The notes under the pieces are model-generated. The model was not told where the DNA came from, ran no database searches, and saw only the letters and a program-made list of their open reading frames with translations. A stretch of DNA of 53,624 nt from an uncultured bacterium (lineage in GTDB: Bacteria > Spirochaetota > UBA4802 > UB4802): NCBI GenBank assembly GCA_937920495.1, contig CALEUQ010000033.1, positions 1 through 53,624 on the forward strand, in the 5' to 3' direction. Positions within the stretch are counted from its first letter, which is position 1, and the number at the start of each line of letters is the position of its first letter. Position numbers and translations under genes: made by a program. Positions 1-7,653 of this stretch are shown here, one piece after another.

Positions 1-310
1 TTTTAGTAACAATGTCACTATCTTGGTTTTTGTTTTTCGGAATACATACAGTGGGCTCTAACAATGAAACATGCACTGCGGATTTTTAATTGAAACAGTT
101 TTTTTATGTAATATTTTATTGCCAGAAGATTTTTTAATGCATAAGGAATTAACACCAATATAAAATAACTTTTTGATGGATAATCTTCATCTCAAAAATC
201 CTAAAAAGAGCGAAAATGATTGTTTCATAGCATAGTTCATATCTAAAGGAAAGTGAGATTGGAGACATTGAGCATTTGGCACCAGTAAAATAATATCTAA
301 AGCAGAAGAG

Positions 311-429
311 CTGCGGCGCCGTTATTTTTTGCCGAAGCACCGCAGTACACGGCGAAAAAGGGGCAAGCCCACGCCGGGGTAAGGGGATACAAAGGGGAAA
401 GGGGCTGGCGCAAATCCCTTTCCCCTTTG
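311..429. repeat. GC-rich hairpin cluster in a gene-free region
   Basis: The first 711 bases hold no gene I can support. Within them lies a GC-rich block unlike its AT-rich surroundings. It contains CTGCGG (311-316) facing CCGCAG (340-345), GGGC/GCCC at 361-370, and a perfect 14-bp inverted repeat, 390-403 against 416-429, with a 12-nt loop. No T-run follows, so it is not an ordinary intrinsic terminator. It could be an interspersed palindromic element, a structured RNA or remnant DNA. I cannot assign it. Confidence 0.5.
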
Positions 430-631
430 GTACATTAAGCGATTATAATAAATGCGCTACAAAATAATGATATAAATAGTTTTGTAGAAGGAATTAACGC
501 AAATATGAAATTCATTTTAATGAATAATCTTATTTCCCAAAAATACGGAAAGAAGGTAATATTATTATATTAATTGTCCAACTTCAAAATTGTAATTATA
601 ATAAAACGTTATCGATAAAAATAAAAAATTA

Positions 632-659
632 TTGACAAAATTTAAGGATTATCTATATT
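632..659 (+). promoter_or_regulatory. Sigma70-type promoter of the secreted lipase-like gene
   Basis: TTGACA (632-637) and TATATT (654-659) are separated by 16 nt. A short inverted repeat, TACCG/CGGTA (671-675 and 682-686), lies just downstream, near the expected transcript start, and could be an operator. A G-rich ribosome binding site (703-708) precedes the ATG at 712. Confidence 0.6.
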
Positions 660-711
660 GATTTAATAGATACCGTCCAATCGGTAATACTATTATAGAT
701 ATGGGGGGATT

Positions 712-1431
712 ATGAAGAGGTTTGCTATTTTACTTTTAGTGGCAGGTTTTTTGATTTCAGCAACATCTGCATTCAGCGCAACGTATATTCTACATCTGAA
801 TGGGATGTGCTCAACAAATTGGCTTGACGGTAAAGGAACAGCTCGCCTGGCAAGTGCAACAGGCTATACTTCAATCAACTGCTATGTTGATAATCGCAAT
901 ACAATTGCCTATTCAGCCAGCCAGTTTAAATCAAACTACTTAGATGTATACTGCAAGGGCAGTAACTGGTGTTATATCGTCAACTATAGCGCTGGCGATG
1001 TGATCATGGGCTACATCAATGCAAATTATACACCACAGTGGAACATAGCGTATGTGTATACAACAGCTGGAGCAGGTGGTGGAAGTGAAATTGCTATAAA
1101 AGGCATCTCTGACCTTTTTACCTGCAATTTAGCAGGGCAGCTGGGAGTGAGTACTGTACGTAATATGTACAATCATAACGATACCAACGGTATAATCATT
1201 TATCATATCGGTGGTTATAAAGGTATTTTTGGCGCTTCAGCACTGCTGCCAGGTGAAGATGACGGAGCAGTAGCGTATCACTCTTCAGGAGCATGTGTAA
1301 ATTCCGGTAGCTATACTAACCTTTGCACCTGTACACACTGGACAAATCATGTTATAGCGTATACCTGTACTGGATATTATCTGGATCATTATGGAATGAA
1401 AATGAAATTTATCTACCAGTTAGGATGGTAA
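712..1431 (+). CDS. Secreted Cys-rich protein, probable alpha/beta-hydrolase (lipase-like) fold
   Basis: This 239-residue protein has a signal peptide (residues 1 to about 23, ending in a small-residue stretch). The mature part reads like a lipase-type alpha/beta hydrolase. A strand ending in HLNG (28-31) suits an oxyanion loop, NYSAG (91-95) suits the nucleophile elbow with Ser93, GEDDG (181-185) offers an acid, and His213 or His226 could complete a triad. The elbow is N-x-S-x-G, not the usual G-x-S-x-G. There are nine cysteines, which suggests disulfides outside the cytoplasm. It has its own promoter and terminator and stands alone. The fold and triad are inferred from motif order, and the substrate is unknown. 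Confidence 0.5.
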   Translation: MKRFAILLLVAGFLISATSAFSATYILHLNGMCSTNWLDGKGTARLASATGYTSINCYVDNRNTIAYSASQFKSNYLDVYCKGSNWCYIVNYSAGDVIMGYINANYTPQWNIAYVYTTAGAGGGSEIAIKGISDLFTCNLAGQLGVSTVRNMYNHNDTNGIIIYHIGGYKGIFGASALLPGEDDGAVAYHSSGACVNSGSYTNLCTCTHWTNHVIAYTCTGYYLDHYGMKMKFIYQLGW

Positions 1432-1454
1432 AAAATTAAAATATAACCTGCCAC

Positions 1455-1486
1455 AAGCGCGGTATAAAAAACCGCGCTTCTTTTAT
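1455..1486 (+). terminator. Rho-independent terminator
   Basis: AAGCGCGGT (1455-1463) pairs perfectly with ACCGCGCTT (1471-1479) across a 7-nt loop, and CTTTTAT follows. It sits 23 nt after the stop of the lipase-like gene. Confidence 0.85.
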
Positions 1487-1502
1487 ATTTAAATATTTTA
1501 TA

Positions 1503-1530
1503 TCATTGGTTGAAGTACCATAACCAATGA
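1503..1530. repeat. Perfect 9-bp inverted repeat
   Basis: TCATTGGTT (1503-1511) and AACCAATGA (1522-1530) flank a 10-nt loop in the gap between two genes. There is no T-run on either side, so an operator or RNA hairpin is more likely than a terminator. Its role is unknown. Confidence 0.4.
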
Positions 1531-1638
1531 TTATAATACAAAAGGATTGTTTACGATTAGGTGTATATGTTGACTATCGTAAAAAAATAAAAAATGTTGT
1601 TAATAATGTTCATTATATGATAGCGGGGGTAAATATCA

Positions 1639-2736
1639 ATGAAAATTAAAGGGTTACATATAGCGATAGTATTGATAATAGCCATTATAGCATTGATCAT
1701 ATTTGTCGCAAGGGACAATACACACAATTCATCACCACAATATAGTGAAGCAAATAGTTCAAAAGGCTATGTAAGTGTGCTTGAGCAGATGGGGCTTATT
1801 TCCCCACAACAAGCCTTGCAAGATTACAAACAATTATCGATATATCCACCCAATAGCAGGCCTTTAAGCAAAGAAAACATAGACCTTTTAATGCCCAACC
1901 GTCGATATGAACAACCCCTGCCAATAGAAAAAGGAAGCGATATCTATTATCTGTTTACTGCGGATAAGTATCGTGTTATTGGTAATGACAGCATAACATT
2001 TGTCCTGATGGTACTGCAAGGAACAAAGCCTGATTCAGAGCGTGTGCCTGTAACCATTCACAAAGCGGTGATGAAAAAAGGAACAAATCTAAAGACTGCA
2101 AAATATATATCAGAGTTATCGCTATCCAAAAATAATGTTGGTGATTATACTGCAGATTTTATATGTGCAGAAGCTTTTTCATCAGAAAAAAAAGCAGGAA
2201 CATACTGGGTACAGGTTGAATTTAAGGCAGCAGATGAAGTAATTGATGCAGCTATCTCATTTGAATATTTTCCCGAGAATACAATCCCTGCAAAGTTTAC
2301 CGGCAATTTCAGAGATTATATTAAAGATGGTTCGCTCTACATCGATGTTGAGTTGGAAGTTTATCGCAAAGGATTTTATATTGTTGATGCCAATCTTTTT
2401 GATAGGGACATGGAACCAGTAGCCTACACCATTGAAAAACGTGAATTGCAGTCAGGCAAGCAGTGGATGCCGCTTTTATTTTTTGGGAAGGTTCTTTTAG
2501 ATCAAAAAGCAAAACCGCCGTTTATTTTGCGTGATCTTCGTGGCTATCGTTTTATTGAAGCCACAACGCCTGATCCGGAATTTATGGACAGAGAGATGAT
2601 GAAACCTTATGATGGTGAATACAAAACTAAAATCAATGTAGCAGGGTTGTCTGATAAAGAATTTGAGGATGAGATGAAGCGCAAACGTATTGAGTTTCTT
2701 GAAAAAGAAAGTATGGGTGATATCGGTGTGCAATAA
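1639..2736 (+). CDS. Single-pass membrane protein with large extracytoplasmic beta-rich region, function unknown
   Basis: I do not recognise this 365-residue protein. Residues 7-23 form one hydrophobic helix preceded by Lys residues, so it is an uncleaved signal anchor with the rest outside the cytoplasm. Residues from about 100 to 320 alternate short hydrophobic strands with turns, as in immunoglobulin-like or macroglobulin-like modules. The C-terminal 40 residues are charged and probably helical. A GGGGG-containing ribosome binding site lies about 10 nt before the ATG. The gene overlaps the following thioredoxin-like gene, so the two are probably translated together, and a shared envelope role is plausible. 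Confidence 0.6.
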   Translation: MKIKGLHIAIVLIIAIIALIIFVARDNTHNSSPQYSEANSSKGYVSVLEQMGLISPQQALQDYKQLSIYPPNSRPLSKENIDLLMPNRRYEQPLPIEKGSDIYYLFTADKYRVIGNDSITFVLMVLQGTKPDSERVPVTIHKAVMKKGTNLKTAKYISELSLSKNNVGDYTADFICAEAFSSEKKAGTYWVQVEFKAADEVIDAAISFEYFPENTIPAKFTGNFRDYIKDGSLYIDVELEVYRKGFYIVDANLFDRDMEPVAYTIEKRELQSGKQWMPLLFFGKVLLDQKAKPPFILRDLRGYRFIEATTPDPEFMDREMMKPYDGEYKTKINVAGLSDKEFEDEMKRKRIEFLEKESMGDIGVQ

Positions 2737-3124
2737 AACAAAGATTACTATTTTCAATATACTATCTCTTATATTTTTATTGTTATGTGCGATAGTTACT
2801 GGTAATGGATGCACTGCCAAAACTCCCTCCAAAAATATAACACTGATAGCTGTAACTGCGCACAATTGTGAATCATGCACCGCTGCCGAAGACAATATAT
2901 ATTTTGTTACACGCCACTATCCCGAAATACAGATAAAAGCAGTGGATATTCACAATCCTGAAGGAGCAATGTACGTTTCAACATATCATTTATGGCGTGT
3001 GCCGGTATATTTATTTATAGATAATAACGGTAAAGAGCTCTACAGACTGGAAGGAGAACAAACACGCACACAAATACAGGAAGCTATTGAAGTAGCGAAA
3101 ACCCGTATTAAGACTGTGCCTTAA
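2726..3124 (+). CDS. Membrane-anchored thioredoxin-fold protein with CxxC motif
   Basis: The small protein has an N-terminal hydrophobic segment ending near a Cys (a weak lipobox-like GNGC), then a thioredoxin-like domain with a CESC active-site motif on the first helix and a VPVYLF strand carrying the expected cis-proline. It is probably exported and could act in thiol-disulfide exchange on envelope proteins. I chose GTG at 2726 because GGTGA sits 5 nt before it; in-frame TTG at 2690 and GTG at 2717 are alternatives. Either way it starts inside the preceding gene, in another frame. The cluster also holds a Cys-rich secreted protein upstream, a possible client. Confidence 0.65.
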   Translation: MCNKTKITIFNILSLIFLLLCAIVTGNGCTAKTPSKNITLIAVTAHNCESCTAAEDNIYFVTRHYPEIQIKAVDIHNPEGAMYVSTYHLWRVPVYLFIDNNGKELYRLEGEQTRTQIQEAIEVAKTRIKTVP

Positions 3125-3609
3125 ACAAATATTTTTAGAAAGCTAATTAATTAGTGTTTACCCAAAGGTATTATCTACGTAATTTCAGTGTAGCGTATAA
3201 TGAAATTGGAGAGTGATTCAACAAGCGTACCAACCGTGATTTTATTTAGATCAACACATACTCCCGCAAGTGACGTCATTCCAAAAGTCGCTATAAAATC
3301 ATGATGAATATTTTGAATACTACATACTAAATATAAGCATACGTAGCGTTTCTTTAGCAACAAAGTAACTGCATCTGAATTTTTTTTATTGTAAGCAAAA
3401 AATCCATTCTGCTACACAAATGGCACACACCCGGCGTATTATAAATGGGAACAAACTTTTTCTTTTATACTTCTATTCCAGATAGAGTTTTTTATACAAC
3501 GTTGTTTAATGGAAAGATAAAATCTCTTTTGATTGATCAACTTCGTACTTAAAAGCTGTACAGATATATAAAATTTAACATATAGAGAATAATAATTTTA
3601 ATTTTATAA
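3125..3609. other. Gene-free intergenic stretch
   Basis: About 485 AT-rich bases without a convincing reading frame on either strand. I see only short palindromes (CTAATTAATTAG at 3143-3154 and ACAACGTTGT at 3496-3505), and no tRNA or clear terminator. Confidence 0.5.
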
Positions 3610-3653
3610 TTGACAAATAACACTAATATATTATTAGTAACACCACACTAATA
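3610..3653 (+). promoter_or_regulatory. Promoter with three copies of an ACTAATA operator-like motif
   Basis: TTGACA (3610-3615) is followed at 16 nt by TATTAG (3632-3637). ACTAATA occurs at 3622-3628 and 3647-3653, and its reverse complement TATTAGT at 3632-3638 covers the -10 element. The first two form ACTAAT/ATTAGT with a 5-nt loop, and the ninemer ACACTAATA repeats at 25-nt spacing. This suggests a repressor site controlling the TonB-dependent receptor. Metal repression would be usual for such receptors, but the regulator cannot be named. Confidence 0.5.
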
Positions 3654-3676
3654 ATTATTCAACTAGAGGTGTGATA

Positions 3677-5590
3677 ATGAAATATGTAGTTGTAGTTTTT
3701 TTAACCATTTTTATTGCCTTTTCTTTATTTGCTCAGGATCAAGAAAAAGAAGATGTTGTGCAGTTACAGGATGTTATTGTTTCTGACACACTGCTATACC
3801 CTGGTGCATATCAGTCAATTACTGGTGATTCAGTGAAGAAGAGTCCACAAACTGATTTACTCAGTGTTATTAAAAACAATGTACCGTCATTGTATATTCC
3901 ATCAAACAGGGTGATGGGGTATGGTGTAGCACGAAGCGGTTCAGCTACACTGACAATTCGTGGTATTGGCAAATCGGGGTGGGGTCCAACCACCGGTATT
4001 CCAGTTCTTTACAATGGCATGGATACCACTATGGGAATAATGGGTCATCCTGTTGCAGACGTTATGACAATGAAAAATATTGAGCGCATTGAGGTGCTCA
4101 TTGGCCCACAACCGGTATTGTTTGGTTCTAGTGCCATGGGTGGCGTCATTAATGTTATTACAAAAAAACAAAAAGAGGATGGATTTACCACTGAACTACA
4201 GGGTTCGTATGGTACGTGGAATACCACTGAGGATTATTTATACCACATGGGTAAAATAGGAAAGCTGGATTACAGTGTGGGTTATCAGTTTCAAAAAACT
4301 GATGGCCATTGGAAGCAGACTATCAACAACACAACATTTACATCTGAATTTATGCAGCAGAATGGTACGGTGCATATTGGCTATGCCTTATCTGCCAACT
4401 GGTATGCTTCACTTGATAGCTATGGCATGAAGCAGAATATCAATGATCCAGGTCCTAAGGATATGCCTGCAGTTCAGGTAGGGCTTATTGAGGAATTTGA
4501 TATTACACGCGGAGGTGTTGTTGCAAAGTTATCCCACGATTATGGCGCATATACTGGTAGCTTACAGTTAGAAGGAAATTTTGGACATCACCAGTCAAAA
4601 CAAGAAAATACAGGTGCTGATAAATTCAAATCCAGTGATAGTGCATACGCAGTTCGTCTAAAAGAGATCATAAAGCCATGGAAAGGGAATACGTTAACTG
4701 CAGGCGCAGAATGGCGACGATACGGTGGTACTGCAAAGGATGTTTTGACAAGCAATTATTATATTAAAGATAAATACATGCATGATTCATCAGTGTATGC
4801 ATTGATGGATCAGGCTTTATTTGAAAATATTATGAGCATAAATGGTGGTGCCCGATTCAGCTATAACTCTGAATATGGCAGTTATACCGCATGGCAGGCA
4901 GGGGCAGCTGTACGTCCATTTGAAAAGACTAAAGTATACACAAATGTTGCAAAAGGTTTTAAATTTCCTGATATACGCCAGGTATACGTAAAGGGTATGT
5001 TCCCTGCTACAAATCCCAACCCCGATCTTGAGCCAGAAACCTATACATCTGCCGAAGCTGGCATAGAACACGAAATAATGAATTTTGTATCATTACACAT
5101 GGCTGGTTACAGGATATGGTCAGATAATATGTTTGTCTATACTACAAAATGGGAAAATGCTGATAAATTTGTTTATAACGGTGCTGAAGCCTCGTTGACA
5201 ATCACACCAATAACATGGTTATCTCTAAATGCAGGCTATTCGTATATCGATAACACACATGATAATGGATACCTGCCGTATGTTCCAGAGCATAAAGCTA
5301 ATGGTAGTATTACCGTCACTGTTTCTGATTTTAGTGCAACAGTGGATGGGGAATATGTAAAAGGTATGTACGCTGACATAGGAGGCTTAAAAGAGTTCGA
5401 TAGCTATTTTGTAGTAAATGCTAAATTTTCATATACATTTTTACATAAATATACAGCATTTGTATCCTTGTATAATATAACTGATAAAGAATACTCAACA
5501 TTTGCAGTTAGCAACCCAACGCAAACACTTTTCTGGGAATATCCTATGCCGGGATTCCATTTCTTAGCAGGGCTTAAAGCAGCATTTTAA
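3677..5590 (+). CDS. TonB-dependent outer membrane receptor
   Basis: The 637-residue protein has a signal peptide ending in FAQ, then a TonB-box-like segment (DVIVSD), a plug domain with the typical sequence of TIRG, PVLYNG, IERIEVLIGP and GGVINVITKK, and a 22-strand-type barrel ending in Phe. It would import a chelated metal, haem or cofactor using TonB energy; the ligand cannot be told. At about 640 residues it is at the short end of the family. ATG at 3677 is chosen because GAGGTG lies about 5 nt upstream; a GTG at 3671 would be too close to it. No TonB, ExbB or ExbD lies in the window. It is monocistronic with its own terminator. Confidence 0.9.
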   Translation: MKYVVVVFLTIFIAFSLFAQDQEKEDVVQLQDVIVSDTLLYPGAYQSITGDSVKKSPQTDLLSVIKNNVPSLYIPSNRVMGYGVARSGSATLTIRGIGKSGWGPTTGIPVLYNGMDTTMGIMGHPVADVMTMKNIERIEVLIGPQPVLFGSSAMGGVINVITKKQKEDGFTTELQGSYGTWNTTEDYLYHMGKIGKLDYSVGYQFQKTDGHWKQTINNTTFTSEFMQQNGTVHIGYALSANWYASLDSYGMKQNINDPGPKDMPAVQVGLIEEFDITRGGVVAKLSHDYGAYTGSLQLEGNFGHHQSKQENTGADKFKSSDSAYAVRLKEIIKPWKGNTLTAGAEWRRYGGTAKDVLTSNYYIKDKYMHDSSVYALMDQALFENIMSINGGARFSYNSEYGSYTAWQAGAAVRPFEKTKVYTNVAKGFKFPDIRQVYVKGMFPATNPNPDLEPETYTSAEAGIEHEIMNFVSLHMAGYRIWSDNMFVYTTKWENADKFVYNGAEASLTITPITWLSLNAGYSYIDNTHDNGYLPYVPEHKANGSITVTVSDFSATVDGEYVKGMYADIGGLKEFDSYFVVNAKFSYTFLHKYTAFVSLYNITDKEYSTFAVSNPTQTLFWEYPMPGFHFLAGLKAAF

Positions 5591-5644
5591 AGTTTTGCAA
5601 GCTATACTTTCTTGATGTATCAGATTATTACGTTGTAACTCTAC

Positions 5645-5671
5645 GGGGGGTCTATGGCCCCCTTTTTTTTT
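5645..5671 (+). terminator. Rho-independent terminator after the TonB-dependent receptor
   Basis: A G-run (5645-5650) pairs with GGCCCCC (5656-5662) across a short loop and is followed by nine T residues. It lies about 55 nt after the receptor stop and separates it from the Memo/AMMECR1 pair. Confidence 0.9.
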
Positions 5672-5752
5672 ATTTGTTCAGCACTTAAAATCACTTGCAA
5701 TGAAGATTATTGTTTAGTATATTTTAATATATTCACCAGTGGAGGTTTAACT

Positions 5753-6571
5753 ATGTGGCAGCGAAAGCCCGGATTTGCAGGTTCGTTTTATCCTGCAAGC
5801 CCTGATAAATTAAAAAATGAAATAGTAAGCTATCTGTCAAATGCTACAAAAAAGAAGATTGAACATCCCATAGCTTTTATTTCACCACATGCAGGCTATA
5901 TCTATTCAGGTCCGGTGGCAGCATATTCGTATGTTTATCTTCAGGATAATCCCGTTGAAGTTGTAGTTGTGCTGGCACCATCGCACAGAGCACGCTTTAA
6001 CGGTGCTTCTATTATTTCCAGTGGCATTTTTACCACGCCGCTGGGCGATATCTCAGTAGATACTACAATAGCTTCCAGGCTTCTTGGCGATGAGTTAATT
6101 TTTGAGATTAAAGAGGCCCATCAGTATGAACACTCACTGGAAGTACAGCTTCCATTTTTGCAGGTGGTGTTAAAGGATTTTGTTCTTGTACCGATAGTTA
6201 TTGGTACTATTGATCTTGAAATATGCAGGCAGATAGGTAAAAAGTTAGCCAAATCACTGCTTATTGAAAGCCGAAAATACATCATTATTATATCAACCGA
6301 CCTTTCGCATTACTATCAATATGACATTGCCAAAAAGATTGACAATACGTTTATTGATGCATTAAAGAAATTTGATGAAAATTATCTTTATGAAATGTTG
6401 CAAAGCGATAAAGCGCAAGCCTGTGGCCAGGGACCGATACTTGCTGGAATGGTTGCTTCCAGAGAATTAGGTGCAAATAAGGTTGAAATTTTGCATTACG
6501 CAAATTCGGGTGATACTGCTGGACCTAAAAATGAGGTTGTGGGGTATCTATCTGCTGCGTTTGTAAAGTAA
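5753..6571 (+). CDS. amrB: Memo-family protein (AmmeMemoRadiSam system protein B)
   Basis: The 272-residue protein matches the Memo family over its whole length. SPHAGY (His46), PSHR (His78) and ACGQGP (Cys224) line up with the His, His, Cys metal-binding residues of human MEMO1. EHSLEVQLPF (126-135) and STDLSHY (181-187) are further family hallmarks. The family resembles class III extradiol dioxygenases. ATG at 5753 is chosen because GGAGG stands 7 nt before it; a longer reading frame starts inside the upstream terminator and is not credible. The AMMECR1 gene follows 9 nt after its stop. Confidence 0.9.
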   Translation: MWQRKPGFAGSFYPASPDKLKNEIVSYLSNATKKKIEHPIAFISPHAGYIYSGPVAAYSYVYLQDNPVEVVVVLAPSHRARFNGASIISSGIFTTPLGDISVDTTIASRLLGDELIFEIKEAHQYEHSLEVQLPFLQVVLKDFVLVPIVIGTIDLEICRQIGKKLAKSLLIESRKYIIIISTDLSHYYQYDIAKKIDNTFIDALKKFDENYLYEMLQSDKAQACGQGPILAGMVASRELGANKVEILHYANSGDTAGPKNEVVGYLSAAFVK

Positions 6572-6580
6572 GGAGGAAAT

Positions 6581-7156
6581 ATGGTACAGCTCAATGATGA
6601 ACAAAAAAAGAAATTACTTACACTTGCTCGAAAGACAATTGAAGAGTATTTGAGGAAAAAAACATTACCAAAAGTAGATTATCACAGTGAATTTGCAGAT
6701 GATGTATTCAGGGAAAAATGTGGTGCGTTTGTAACGCTACATAAACATGGCGCTTTGCGTGGCTGTATTGGCTATGTCAAAGGCATTAAAACAATACCTG
6801 AGGCAGTAGTTGACATGGCAAAGGCCGCTGCATTTGAGGACCCACGTTTTGAGCCACTTAGAGCTCATGAGTTAGATGAGATAGATATAGAAATTTCGGT
6901 GCTTACACCTGTTGAACCTGTTAATGATATTTCGGAGATAGTTATCGGTAGAGATGGCCTTATCATAAGCAATGGATTCAGAGCAGGACTACTTTTGCCA
7001 CAGGTTGCAACAGAATATGGATGGGATGTGAAAACGTTTTTAGAACATACGTGTTTCAAAGCAGGATTGCCGGCAGATGCATGGAAATGGGATAATACAA
7101 AAATAGAAAAATTTTCAGCAATAGTTTTTGGCGAAAATGAATTAAATATACGATAA
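6581..7156 (+). CDS. amrA: AMMECR1-domain protein (AmmeMemoRadiSam system protein A)
   Basis: The 191-residue protein carries the AMMECR1 signature LRGCIG (59-64), followed by the conserved AAFEDPRFEPL and EIDIEISVLTP segments. It is a normal-length cytoplasmic single-domain protein of unknown reaction. A strong AGGAGG (6571-6576) overlaps the stop of the Memo gene, so the two are cotranslated. The third partner of the named triad, a radical SAM protein, is not in this window. Confidence 0.9.
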   Translation: MVQLNDEQKKKLLTLARKTIEEYLRKKTLPKVDYHSEFADDVFREKCGAFVTLHKHGALRGCIGYVKGIKTIPEAVVDMAKAAAFEDPRFEPLRAHELDEIDIEISVLTPVEPVNDISEIVIGRDGLIISNGFRAGLLLPQVATEYGWDVKTFLEHTCFKAGLPADAWKWDNTKIEKFSAIVFGENELNIR

Positions 7157-7197
7157 TTTGAATAGTTGAGTAAAGATACTTCTGGTGGAGAAAATAG

Positions 7198-7647
7198 ATG
7201 AATACAAAACAATTGAAGCACACAATAGCTATACTAATCATCGTATTGCTTGTGTGTATTTCATGCGCAAAGAAAAAAGATTATTCAGATATAGAAAATT
7301 TACTAAATCAGTGGGCATATGCAATCAAAAACTTAAACTATAGTGAATATAGTCGATTAGAAGCATATCCAAAGGATGCTAATACATTTACTACGATGTA
7401 TCAGCAGTATTATATTTCAAATATAAAAATAGTTGAAGTTGATACTACACTTCACAATGGTACCGACAACGATGGCAAACCCTATGAGTTTAAAAACGTA
7501 AAGTTTATCGCGTCATTGTATAATAGACAAACTGGTCGTCAGGAACAAATTGTCAATGGCGATGTAAAATTAATCCGCTATAGTTCAGGTCCAAAAAAAG
7601 ATAAAGGATGGCTACTATCAAACAGGACATTTATTTATCAAGAATAG
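7198..7647 (+). CDS. Small predicted lipoprotein, possibly NTF2-like
   Basis: The 149-residue protein starts with a lipoprotein-type signal (basic n-region, hydrophobic core, CISC with the acylated Cys near residue 23), which fits the relaxed lipobox of spirochaetes. The mature part has one long helix followed by strands ending in GWLLSNRTF, resembling NTF2/SnoaL-type folds; that is only a resemblance. GGTGGAG precedes the ATG by about 8 nt. It heads a tight cluster with the TPR protein 6 nt downstream. Confidence 0.6.
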   Translation: MNTKQLKHTIAILIIVLLVCISCAKKKDYSDIENLLNQWAYAIKNLNYSEYSRLEAYPKDANTFTTMYQQYYISNIKIVEVDTTLHNGTDNDGKPYEFKNVKFIASLYNRQTGRQEQIVNGDVKLIRYSSGPKKDKGWLLSNRTFIYQE

Positions 7648-7653
7648 CCAATA

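Noticed and set aside
149..340. 63-codon minus-strand reading frame near the start
   Set aside because: No ribosome binding site, no recognisable domain, and it runs into the GC-rich hairpin block.
3175..3363. 62-codon minus-strand reading frame in the gap before the TonB receptor
   Set aside because: No supporting ribosome binding site or motif; composition matches non-coding flanks.
5654..5752. N-terminal extension of the Memo gene
   Set aside because: Its first codon lies inside the hairpin of the upstream terminator and the extension is not a family feature; the ATG at 5753 has a clear GGAGG.
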